From contig CAWDZB010000004.1 of NCBI GenBank assembly GCA_963806685.1, positions 1-64,000 on the forward strand: a stretch of 64,000 nucleotides of DNA, given 5' to 3'. Made by a program: the position numbers and the translations under genes. The notes under the pieces are model-generated. The model worked only from the letters and a program-made list of their open reading frames with translations, had not been told where the DNA came from and did not search any database. Shown here in pieces: positions 52,051-60,216 of the stretch. The stretch comes from DDH964 sp963806685. Lineage in GTDB: Bacteria; Desulfobacterota; Desulfuromonadia; Desulfuromonadales; DDH964. The first letter of the stretch is position 1. Each line of letters starts with the position of its first letter.

Positions 52051-54880
52051 ATGGATTCGCCCGTCCCCGCCAAGCTGGACCAGCTTGCCGCCAAGATCGC
52101 CAGCTACGGCAAGGAGAACCTCGAGGATATCCTCCACGTGCTGGTCGAAGCCGTCAACCTGATCACCCGCCAGAACCGCTGCCGCATCTACCTCGAGGAC
52201 CTGACCAGCGGCAGCCTCGCCTGCGCCGCCGCCTCGGGCCTCCATGTCCGGGCGGTTCGCGAGCACTCCTTTCCGATCAACAGCAGTGAGTTTCTGGTCT
52301 CCCGCGTCTTCCTCACCCAGGAGGAAGCCCAGGTCGAGGACGTGCTGACCTTTCCCAGCCGCTTCGCCCGCGAGCTCGCCGAGCGCTTTGCGATCCGCGC
52401 CAGCTGCCACCTGCCGCTTCTGCACCAGGGACGGGCGGTCGGCGTGGTCTGCGTCGACAGCAGCCGCAAGGGGCACCTCCCCGATGCCGAGCAGCGCCGC
52501 AGCCTGCGCAGCTTCCTCGACACCACCGCGGCGATCGTCGATGCGGCCCGCAAATACCACCAGCAGATGGTCCTGGCCCGGCGGGTCGACGAGGCGAAGA
52601 AAAAGGGAAGCGGCCTTCACCATGGTCAAGTCGGCGGTGCGGCTGATCGACAAGCTCTCGCTGGCGTCGGTGCTGGTGCCGGCACCGCTGGCCCCCGGGG
52701 CCGGTGAGGAAGGGCTGCAGGTGCTCGCCTCCTACTCCAAGGAGAAGGAGGCCAAGGTCCTTTACGAGGACGAGCGGCTGATCAGCCTGGCACCGGGGCA
52801 CTCGCTGCTGTCGCGCTACATCAACGCCAGCGGGGTGATCAGCGACGACACCCTGCTGCGGCCGCTCTATTTTCCCAATCTGACCAGCGAACGGCTGCAG
52901 AAGCGCTATCTCACCGAACAGATGGGGATGAAATCGCTCTACGTTGTCCCCCGCTACGAACCGCGCACCCGGCGGGTGATCTGCCTGGTCAACTACTACA
53001 CCCGCACCGCCTACCGTTTCAGTGATTTCGAAAAGGGCCTGCTCGAGGCCCATGCCGAGATGGCACAGCGGGTGATCCAGGAGATCGGCGACGAGCACAT
53101 GGAGATCCAGGTGCTCGCCGAGATCAACGATCTGCTGCGGGAAAAATTCGAGGGGACCCAGCCCTTCCTCTCCCGGGTGCTGGCCAAGGCGGTGGAATTG
53201 ATCGGCGCCGACACCGGCAGCATCGCCCTGGTCCGCGAGCAGGACGGCGAGCGCTGGCTGGTGGTGGAGGAGCCGGACGGAAAACTGGTCGGGGCCAAGA
53301 GCAAGGAGTGGCTGAAAAAGAACATTCCGCCGATCCGCGTCGGCGGTACCGACCTGCCGCCCGAGGAGCGCAGCCTGACCGGTTACGTCGCCCATATCAA
53401 GCGTCCCTGGGTGGTTGCGGACACCGCCGAGGAGAAGCGCGGCGGCGGCTTCTACCGGGAGATCACCGAGCTGATCAAGAGCGAGCTGGCGGTGCCGGTC
53501 ATCTGCGACGGAGAGGTGCTGGCGGTGATCTGCCTCGACTCCCAGCGCTCCTGGTACTTCACCGACGAGCACAAGCGTATCCTGCAGATCATCGAGCAGA
53601 TGATCTCCCGCCATCTCTCCGACCTGCAGCGCATCGAGAAGCTCACTACCGAGGTCAGCCGGCTGCGCAGCGACGTCGGCTACAAGGACCCGAAGATCCA
53701 TTCCTACAAGCTCGGCAACATCATCGGCAACTCGCAAAAGGCGACCGAGATCGTCGACTTCATTCAGCGCGTCACGCCGCCGATCTTCAACCGCATCGCC
53801 ATGTGGACCCAGCGCGACCTCGCCGAGGCGACTCTCGGCCTGCCGTCGATCCTCATTACCGGCGCCACCGGCAGCGGCAAGGAGTTCGTCTTCAACAACC
53901 TCTACTCCCGCCTCAACGAGATGTACCAGGCGCAGATCAACCCCCGGGGCGAACTGCCGGTGCAGAAGAGCAACATCGCCGCCTACAGCGGCGAACTGAC
54001 CTACTCGGAGCTCTTCGGCCACAAGCGCGGCGCCTTTACCGGCGCCCACGCCGACCGCCGGGGGATTCTCGAGGAGGCCCACGGCGGGGTGGTCTTCCTC
54101 GACGAGATCGGCGACGCCGACCCCAAGACCCAGGTCCAGCTGCTGCGCTTTCTGGACAACGGCGGCTTCATGCGCCTCGGCGAAAGCGTCACCCGCTACG
54201 CCCGGGTGCTGCTGGTCGCCGCCACCAACCGCGACCTGCGCCAGCTGATCCGCGCCGGGACCTTCCGCGAGGACCTTTACCACCGCCTCTCCGAGCTGAC
54301 CATGGAGGTGCCGTCCCTCAACGAGCGCCGCGAGGACATCCCCGACCTGGTGGTGCATTTTCTCGGCAAGCTGTGGAAGGTCTACAAGCGTCCCGAGGAG
54401 AGCGACGAGGAGGTCCCCGGCATCACCCGCGGCGCCCAGGCGCTATTGGCCGCCTACCATTACACCGGCAACATCCGCGAGCTGCGCTCGATCCTGGTGC
54501 GCGCCCTCTTCTTCCGCAAGGGGCGGACGATCACCGAAGAGGACGTGCGCAAGGTCCTCGGGGCACTCGTCCTTCCCCCCGCGGCGGCGGACGGAACGGC
54601 CGAGCAGCTGCGGGAAAAACTCGCCGAGGAGCTCTTTGCCGCCGTCAGACGCGGCGACGAGGATTTCTGGAGCGGGGTCTACATCCCCTTCACCCAGAAC
54701 ACCATCTCCCGGGATGTGGTCGCCGCCATCATCGACAAGGCCCGAGCCGCCGGTGCCGGCTCGATGCCGAAGATCGCCACCCTGCTGCGCGCCTGCGACC
54801 CAAAGAGCGACGACGCGGAGGAGAAGAAGACCTTCTACCGCTTCAAAAATTTTCTCTACAAGACGATCCGCATCGGCTGA
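52051..54880 (+). CDS. GAF-domain sigma-54-dependent regulator, frameshifted
   Basis: A 942-aa protein if one A is removed from an A5 run at 52601-52605. The first frame (52051 to ~52605) is a GAF domain and linker; the second frame (~52610 to 54880) has two more GAF-like regions (LSLASVLVPAP..., VELIGADTGSIALVRE) and a sigma-54 AAA+ domain with GATGSGKE (Walker A), GHKRGAFTGAH (the sigma-54 contact loop) and GVVFLDEIGDAD (Walker B). The C-terminus (SMPKIATLLRACDPKSDD) replaces the usual Fis-type helix-turn-helix. It should activate sigma-54 promoters in response to small ligands. The first frame has GGGAG before the ATG. Error or mutation cannot be separated here. Confidence 0.85.
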
Positions 54881-55063
54881 TCGGGGGAAAAGCCGCTACT
54901 TGCCAAATGCCGGCTTCCTGTTAAAGGGATAGTATAAAGAAAAAGAGTCGAAAAAACCTTTACTTTGGATGCTATTTAAGGTTAAGCTAATTTCGCTTTT
55001 ACTTGTATCCTATGGGGACTGGAAATGGACCTCGGGCATACAGAAACCCTGCTGAATAGATTC

Positions 55064-55103
55064 CGAACCGCTGATGTCGGCCTGCCGACCAGCGGTTCTT
55101 TGC
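55064..55103 (+). terminator. terminator between sigma-54 regulator and GPERR gene
   Basis: GAACCGCTG..GTCGG pairs with CCGAC.AGCGGTTC around CCTG, followed by TTTGCTTT. It is 184 bases after the regulator stop and only 60 before the next start, so it could also act as an attenuator in that gene's leader. The leader (54925-55063) is AT-rich with no riboswitch I recognise. Confidence 0.7.
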
Positions 55104-55161
55104 TTTGGGAGGAGAGATACGGAACTCGTGGGAGAATAAAAAAAGGATGATGGAGGTGCGT

Positions 55162-55425
55162 ATGCCTGACCGGGTATTCCCGAAAAGTGAGGAGCATCCT
55201 CACATTGACACGATCATGAAGGACGGCAGTTTCTACCACCTTCCCTCCCGGGTCCTCGAGGTACTGCTAAACAATGATCGGGTGTCGAAATTCAGACGGT
55301 CGAGCGGATGGGTGACGGTTGGCGTTGACCCGGTCCGGTCCAAGCTCAGAAGGGATGCATGCCCCGTCTACTACGGGCCGGAACGCCGCAACTCGAAGGA
55401 GACTCAGCTGTCGAGCATCAATTGA
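55162..55425 (+). CDS. small GPERR-motif protein, unknown function
   Basis: An 87-aa cytosolic protein. The C-terminal third reads RRSSGWVTVGVDPVRSKLRR, then YYGPERRNS, a pattern (SGWV-x-VG-x-D-P-x-R ... Y-x-GPERR) that I associate with small conserved proteins of Geobacter relatives; no function is known to me. ATG at 55162 is chosen over 55147 because GGAGGTG at 55152-55158 is well placed. It lies directly behind a hairpin terminator. Confidence 0.72.
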   Translation: MPDRVFPKSEEHPHIDTIMKDGSFYHLPSRVLEVLLNNDRVSKFRRSSGWVTVGVDPVRSKLRRDACPVYYGPERRNSKETQLSSIN

Positions 55426-55488
55426 CCCTATCGCCCTGCCACCTTCCCGGCTGACGACTTCGGTCCTCGTAGCCACCGACAGGCCGCA

Positions 55489-55890
55489 TCAGACCCGGGC
55501 CGGCAGCCCTTCCAGGCGGCGCCGGTAGGCGCGTTCACTGTTGTACCCCTTCTCGCCAAAGGGCTGCAGCCTTTCCAGCCATTCCAGCTCCAGGGCCGCC
55601 AGGGCCGCTTCGACATCCTCCCCCCGCTTCGGCGGGTCCAGCACCGCCAGCGCCGCAAACTCGAATTCCTTCGCGCCGTACTCGTCCAGGTCTTTCTGCA
55701 GCTCCCGGCTGAAGACGACCTTCCCCATTTTGAGCTGAAACAGCCGGCTGTTGCGCTCTCCGTCCAGATTGCGGCTGCCGGCGACGTAGACCCGCCCGTT
55801 GGCCCGGCAGCGGATCTGATAAACCCCCATCGGCGGGGCATTCTGCTTGACCGTTCGCTTGATTTCCCGGCGCTGATCACTCTTCGTCAT
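55489..55890 (-). CDS. GIY-YIG nuclease-fold small protein
   Basis: A 133-aa protein with the GIY-YIG-like opening GVYQIRCRANGRVYVAGSRN, where GVY and YVA stand for the two short motifs, then LFQLKMGKVVFSRELQKDLDEYGAKEFEF and a glutamate-bearing helix. The second glycine of YIG is alanine-valine variant, so catalysis is uncertain. ATG at 55890 has AAGGAGGAG upstream and lies inside the end of the ArsR-DUF2087 gene (14-base overlap), so the two are translationally coupled. Its target is unknown. Confidence 0.8.
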   Translation of the reverse strand: MTKSDQRREIKRTVKQNAPPMGVYQIRCRANGRVYVAGSRNLDGERNSRLFQLKMGKVVFSRELQKDLDEYGAKEFEFAALAVLDPPKRGEDVEAALAALELEWLERLQPFGEKGYNSERAYRRRLEGLPARV

Positions 55891-56497
55891 CGGTTGCTCC
55901 TCCTTCGCCTGCGACGCCACCGGCAGGACCCGCCGGCAGGCGATCGTTTTCCTTCCGCCAGTAGCTCGTCCCCTCCCTGCAGATCAGCCCCTCATCGACC
56001 AGCAGCCGGCGAATCGTACAGTAGTCGGCAAAAAGGGAAGATATCAGGTCGGTCACCTCCGCCTCGCCGTAGCGCCGCCCCGCCTCGAAACGCGCCGCGA
56101 ACTGTTCCAGGACGATGAGCCTCTTCTTGTGCTGCGCCGGCAGTTTCTCCAATCGGCCGTGGCGAAAGAAACTCTCAAGCACCTTTCGCCGGTAGGCGTC
56201 GATGCGCTCCTCCTGCACGGCCCGGTTGGCTGGCGCCGCCGCGACGAGCTGGCGCAGGGTAGTGTCGAAGATCGCCCCGTTGGCCGCGACCACCACGTAG
56301 TACTGCTCCTTGCGGCTGCTGATCAGGCCGGCCTGTTCCAGCTTGCGCAGATGAAAAGAGACGGTGGAGGGGGCGAGGGCGTGGCGCTTGGCCAGCTCCT
56401 CGACGTAGTGTGGCCGCTCCAGCAGGGAATTGACGATAGCCAGGCGGGACTGGTCAGCGAGGGCTTTCATGATGGCAAGGCTTTGGGCGGGTTCCAT
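55877..56497 (-). CDS. ArsR-family regulator with DUF2087 domain
   Basis: A 206-aa protein. Residues 1-85 are an ArsR-type winged helix (KALADQSRLAIVNSLLER, ELAKRHALAPSTVSFHLRKLEQAGLI) without the metal-binding ELCVC motif in the recognition helix. Residues ~95-185 are a DUF2087 domain (YRRKVLESFFRHGRLEKLPA, YGEAEVTDLISSLFADYCTIRRLLVDEGLI), often fused to such regulators. Ligand unknown. First gene of a two-gene operon with the GIY-YIG protein. The ATG at 56497 is close behind MEP-type start; promoter lies in the 140-base gap before 56642. Confidence 0.88.
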   Translation of the reverse strand: MEPAQSLAIMKALADQSRLAIVNSLLERPHYVEELAKRHALAPSTVSFHLRKLEQAGLISSRKEQYYVVVAANGAIFDTTLRQLVAAAPANRAVQEERIDAYRRKVLESFFRHGRLEKLPAQHKKRLIVLEQFAARFEAGRRYGEAEVTDLISSLFADYCTIRRLLVDEGLICREGTSYWRKENDRLPAGPAGGVAGEGGATDDEE

Positions 56498-56641
56498 GGC
56501 TCGGCTCCTGCTTCGATAAATGTCGAACCAAAATAGCCGGGCGGCTGCCGGCTGTCAATCTGTTTTTATGTGCATCGAAGTGAAATTTCCGTGGGGGCAG
56601 GGACGAGGGGCCGAAGGCCGGGGGCAGCGCTCAGAAATTGT

Positions 56642-56797
56642 TTGACAAAAGTCTCTGAAAACCGCTATCAAGTGGGGCTATATTTCTTATTGGGAGGTTC
56701 TATTTGTAGTTAGGAGGGTGCGGCCGTGGGGGGGGGAGATCGACCGTCAGCAAACCAGACCGCCTGACCGGATTCCTATCCGGGGGGCGGCTTTTTG
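56642..56797 (+). ncRNA. candidate small RNA or leader with terminator
   Basis: TTGACA (56642-56647), 18 bases, then TATCAA as -10, a purine-rich stretch (TTAGGAGGGTGCGG) and a hairpin terminator (GACCGCCTGACCGGAT...ATCCGGGGGGCGGCTTTTT, ends at 56797). There is no convincing gene within the ~120-base transcript. It lies between the divergent ArsR gene and the DUF1361 gene. Confidence 0.35.
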
Positions 56798-56813
56798 CAT
56801 TTAGGGAAATCAC

Positions 56814-56873
56814 CCGGGTCAGCCCTGAAAGGGTAAATGGTTTGAACGTTTTATTCTTTCTGGGCTGACCCGG
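56814..56873. repeat. inverted repeat in front of DUF1361 gene
   Basis: A perfect 12-bp pair, CCGGGTCAGCCC (56814-56825) and GGGCTGACCCGG (56862-56873), separated by 36 AT-rich bases, 34 bases before the DUF1361 start. It could be an operator, an attenuator hairpin or the edge of the foreign segment. Confidence 0.7.
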
Positions 56874-56906
56874 ATTTTCTATGTTTAAATTTAAGAGGAC
56901 ATTAGG

Positions 56907-57563
56907 ATGATCGATGAGTTAAAGAAAAACGGCAGCTTGAACACTGCAATATTTTTTGTTTTGTCATCCTTATTCTGCTTTAGCATGTCCATTGTAAGAT
57001 ATGCAGCGACAGACAAAACGCTGTTTTTGTCTCTAAACTGGAATCTGTTTTTAGCATTTGTTCCATGGTTGGTAAGCATGATATTTGTCACTAGAAAACA
57101 AATGAATAAAATACTATTACTTCTTTTAATACTTACATGGTTAATTTTTTTCCCAAATGCACCGTACATACTTACTGACTTGTTTCATTTAAAAAACAGG
57201 CATTTTCCTCCAATCTGGTATGACCTTATATTGTTGCTATCGTATGCATGGACCGGCTTAATGTTTGGATTTGTCAGTTTGTTAAATATAGAAACGATTT
57301 TAATAGAATATATGAATAAAAATACAGTTGCTTTAATTTCAATTGTATTATTGTTTGCAGCAAGCTTCGGCATTTATCTTGGCAGATACTTAAGGTGGAA
57401 TAGTTGGGACATAATAAGTAATCCATTTGGAATATTTTCGGATATAGTAGAAAGACTTTCCAGCCCATTTGATTATTTAAGAGCATGGGGGGTTACGATA
57501 CTGATGGGGCTGATGCTTAACATGATGTATCTGTCAATAAAACTATTGAAAGTAAAAAATTGA
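56907..57563 (+). CDS. DUF1361-family membrane protein
   Basis: A 218-aa protein with about six membrane helices. The DUF1361 signature LNWNLFLAFVPWLVSMIF and FFPNAPYILTDLFHLKNR is clear, as is YLGRYLRWNSWDI. Function unknown. The gene is strikingly AT-rich in a GC-rich chromosome, with AT-type codon use (many AAA, ATA, TTA), so recent transfer is likely. AAGAGGA precedes the ATG. It begins after the 12-bp inverted repeat and is followed at once by GC-rich gene debris. Confidence 0.9.
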   Translation: MIDELKKNGSLNTAIFFVLSSLFCFSMSIVRYAATDKTLFLSLNWNLFLAFVPWLVSMIFVTRKQMNKILLLLLILTWLIFFPNAPYILTDLFHLKNRHFPPIWYDLILLLSYAWTGLMFGFVSLLNIETILIEYMNKNTVALISIVLLFAASFGIYLGRYLRWNSWDIISNPFGIFSDIVERLSSPFDYLRAWGVTILMGLMLNMMYLSIKLLKVKN

Positions 57564-57571
57564 GGCCCTAA

Positions 57572-57836
57572 GGGGTCAGGGCGTTCCTGGCTCAGGGGAG
57601 CGTGGTCATCTCCATCGACTATTTCAAGCGCATCATGGGGGTTTTGCGCGACATCTTCGGCGGCCGCATCCGGGCCTACGAGTCGCTGGTCGCCCGCCTC
57701 GGCCACGCCGGTGGCGCCGCTGGGCAAGGACCTGCTGCCGGTGACGAAGAAGGCGGAAGAAGAGCGCCGGGACCAGGAGACGGCGACTGCCGCGCCCGGC
57801 AGCCGGCCGGCGCCGCCGGACCATCCTCTCGAGTAA
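57572..57836 (+). pseudogene. YbjQ/DUF74-like gene remnant joined to other coding debris
   Basis: From 57572 the frame reads VRAFLAQGSVVISIDYFKR, then VLRDIFGGRIRAYESLVA, which resembles the C-terminal half of a YbjQ-type heavy-metal-binding family protein; the N-terminal half is missing. About 57710 sense moves to another frame (APLGKDLLPVTKKAEEERR ... PDHPLE stop), which I cannot assign. The joint suggests a deletion or frameshift next to the inserted DUF1361 gene. Confidence 0.45.
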
Positions 57837-57853
57837 CCGGCCTCCCCTCCCAA

Positions 57854-57893
57854 AACGACAACGGGGCGCCTTATGGCGCCCCGTTGTCGTTTC
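57854..57893. terminator. bidirectional terminator before hflK
   Basis: AACGACAACGGGGCGCC and GGCGCCCCGTTGTCGTT form a 17-bp perfect stem with TTAT as loop, flanked by TTCC on the right and AAAA on the left. It isolates the hflKC operon from upstream transcription. The hairpin at 60161-60187 has a similar core. Confidence 0.85.
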
Positions 57894-58127
57894 CTTCCGT
57901 TTCCCACCAAAACCGCCTAGCCGGCCCGGAATGGACTTTAGGGAGTTCTGGTCAATGGCACGGGGTGCACTTGCAAATTGAATCCGCCGTCCTGCCGCCC
58001 CTCCAGAGCGGAAACCGGATTGGACGGGCCTTTTCCTTTGTCCCACCCCCGCAGCGTGCTAAGGTGAGAGCGATTCCATGCCGGACTGTGCCGATAGAAA
58101 GATCGCCCAACCAGCAGAGGAGGCAAC

Positions 58128-59150
58128 ATGCAGGATTGGCAAAATCAGGTCGGACCCGAGGATCTGGGACGCAAGCTCACCGAGATCGTCGATCATTTCA
58201 AGGGCAAAAAACCCCCGGTCAGGATTTTCTTCCTTTTCTTTGCGTTCCTGCTCCTGGCGTGGGGCGTATCGAGCAGCTTCTATGAAGTAGGGACCGAGGA
58301 GACCGGAGTGGTGCTGCGTTTCGGCCACTTCAACGGGTTTACCGAGCCGGGGCTGCATTTCAAGCTCCCCTTCGGCATCGACACCGTGAACCTGGTCAAG
58401 ACCGGCCGGGTCCTGAAGGAAGAGTTCGGCTTCCGCACCGTCGAGGCCGGGGTGCGGACTACCTATGCCACCAAGGGATTTGACGAGGAGTCGTTGACCC
58501 TGACTGGCGATCTCAACGTCGTCGATCTGGAATGGATCGTCCAGTACCAGGTCGCCGACCCCTTCAAGTTCCTCTATCACATAGAGAATCCGCGGGAGAC
58601 GATTCGCGACGTCACCGAAGCGGCGGTGCGTACGGTGATCGGCAACTCCAACGTCAGCAATATCCTGACCACCGAGCGGGCGATGCTGGCCGGGACCATT
58701 CAAAAGAACCTGCAGAAGATCCTCAACGGCTACGACATCGGCGTGCGTATCGTCACCGTCAAGTTCCAGGACGTCAACCCACCGGAGTCGGTAAAGGCCG
58801 CCTTCAACGAGGTCAACGAGGCCGAACAGGAAAAGGAGAGCATGATCTTCCAGGCCCGCGAGCAGTACAACAAGGAGGTCCCCAAGGCGACCGGGGTGGC
58901 CAAGAGTACCATCCTCGAAGCCGAGGGCTATGCCCTGGAGCGGCTCAACCAGGCGAAGGGCGAGAGCGACCGTTTCCTGGCCCTGCTGACGGAGTACCGC
59001 AAGGCGCCGAGGGTAACCCGGCAGCGGCTCTACCTCGAAACCATGGAGAAGATCCTGCCCACCGTCGATGAGATCTACGTCATGGACAAAAACGGCGCGG
59101 GGGCACTGCCGCTATTACCGCTGCGCAGCGGGAAGGGGGCCGAAAAATGA
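58128..59150 (+). CDS. hflK: HflK-like SPFH membrane protein
   Basis: A 340-aa SPFH/prohibitin protein. One N-terminal membrane helix (RIFFLFFAFLLLAWGVSSSF) anchors it facing the periplasm; the SPFH domain follows (YEVGTEETGVVLRFGHF, GLHFKLPFGIDTV), then a long helical region (AEQEKESMIFQAREQYNKEV). HflK and HflC form a large cage around the FtsH protease and limit its access to membrane substrates. GAGGAGG precedes the ATG. The stop overlaps the hflC start by 4 bases (ATGA). Confidence 0.92.
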   Translation: MQDWQNQVGPEDLGRKLTEIVDHFKGKKPPVRIFFLFFAFLLLAWGVSSSFYEVGTEETGVVLRFGHFNGFTEPGLHFKLPFGIDTVNLVKTGRVLKEEFGFRTVEAGVRTTYATKGFDEESLTLTGDLNVVDLEWIVQYQVADPFKFLYHIENPRETIRDVTEAAVRTVIGNSNVSNILTTERAMLAGTIQKNLQKILNGYDIGVRIVTVKFQDVNPPESVKAAFNEVNEAEQEKESMIFQAREQYNKEVPKATGVAKSTILEAEGYALERLNQAKGESDRFLALLTEYRKAPRVTRQRLYLETMEKILPTVDEIYVMDKNGAGALPLLPLRSGKGAEK

Positions 59151-60091
59151 AAAAACCACTGCTGATCGTCATCCTGGTCCTGGTCCTGCTCGTCGCCAAA
59201 AACAGCCTGTTCGTCATCGACGAAGGCCAGCAGGCCATCGTCACCCAGTTCGGCAAGCCGGTGGGGGGCATCCAACTCGCCGGCCTGCATTTAAAGATCC
59301 CCCTGATCCAGGAGGTGCGCCGCTTCGACCGGCGCATCCTCAAGTGGGACGGTGACCCCAACCAGATTCCGACCAAGGACAAGCGCTACATCTGGGTCGA
59401 CACCACCGCCCGCTGGCGGATCACCGATCCGCTGCTGTTCTACACCACCGTCGCCACCGAGCAGGGCGCCCAGAGCCGCCTCGACGACATCCTCGATTCC
59501 GTGGTACGCGATGCCGTCTCCAGCCATCTGCTGGTGGAGATGGTCCGCGGCCGGGACTATCAGCCGCCCAAGACCGGGGCGGAGGTCATCGAGTTGGAAG
59601 GGGCGCCGATCCCTACTGAGAACCTGGTCGGCCGCGAACAGATTCTTTCCAATATTCTCGCCGCGGCGCGCAAAAGCACCCCGGAGTACGGCATTGACCT
59701 CATCGATGTGCGGATCAAACGGATCAACTACGTGGAGCAGGTGCGTAAGCGGGTCTACGAACGGATGATTTCGGAACGAAAGAAGGTCGCCTCCCAGTTC
59801 CGCTCCGAAGGGGAGGGGGAAAAAGCCAATATCCTCGGACAGATGCAGAAGGAACTCAAGCGCATCCAGTCCGACGCCTACCGCAAGTCGGTCGAGATTC
59901 GCGGGCGGGCCGACGCCAAGGCGGCGGCGATCTACGCCGCGGCCTACAACAAGGATGCGGACTTCTACACCTTTATCCGCACCCTGGAGTCCTACCGCCG
60001 GGCGGTGGGAGAAAACTCGCGGCTGGTGATTTCCACCGATTCGGATTTCTACCAACTGCTGCAAGGGGCAGGGAAAAAACCGCAACGCTGA
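59147..60091 (+). CDS. hflC: HflC-like SPFH membrane protein
   Basis: A 314-aa SPFH partner of HflK with an N-terminal helix (LLIVILVLVLLVAKNSLFVI), SPFH core (DEGQQAIVTQFGKPVGGIQL, LHLKIPLIQEVRRFDRRIL) and the HflC-typical VRIKRINYVEQVRKRVYERM, SERKKVASQFRSEGEGEKA. It forms the ring with HflK and modulates FtsH proteolysis. Overlapping start with hflK shows tight coupling; no ftsH gene is near. Confidence 0.93.
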   Translation: MKKPLLIVILVLVLLVAKNSLFVIDEGQQAIVTQFGKPVGGIQLAGLHLKIPLIQEVRRFDRRILKWDGDPNQIPTKDKRYIWVDTTARWRITDPLLFYTTVATEQGAQSRLDDILDSVVRDAVSSHLLVEMVRGRDYQPPKTGAEVIELEGAPIPTENLVGREQILSNILAAARKSTPEYGIDLIDVRIKRINYVEQVRKRVYERMISERKKVASQFRSEGEGEKANILGQMQKELKRIQSDAYRKSVEIRGRADAKAAAIYAAAYNKDADFYTFIRTLESYRRAVGENSRLVISTDSDFYQLLQGAGKKPQR

Positions 60092-60160
60092 TCCGCTTCA
60101 TCGGGCCGCCCGCCCCGGCGACGGCCCGATGAAGAACCGTAACCGACCTGCCGAAAACAA

Positions 60161-60190
60161 TGCGGGGCGCCTCATGGGCGCCCCGCAATC
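60161..60190. terminator. bidirectional terminator between hflC and M16 peptidase gene
   Basis: TGCGGGGCGCC/GGCGCCCCGCA hairpin between convergent genes, with TTGTTTTCGG on the minus side and a weaker T-rich tail on the plus side. Confidence 0.75.
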
Positions 60191-60216
60191 GGTTCTGTTT
60201 GTATTTCCTTCCCCGC

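Noticed and set aside
52590..52620. Programmed -1 ribosomal frameshift at the A run
   Set aside because: Restoring the frame needs a +1 step (skip one base), not the -1 slip that A-rich heptamers support; an indel is simpler.
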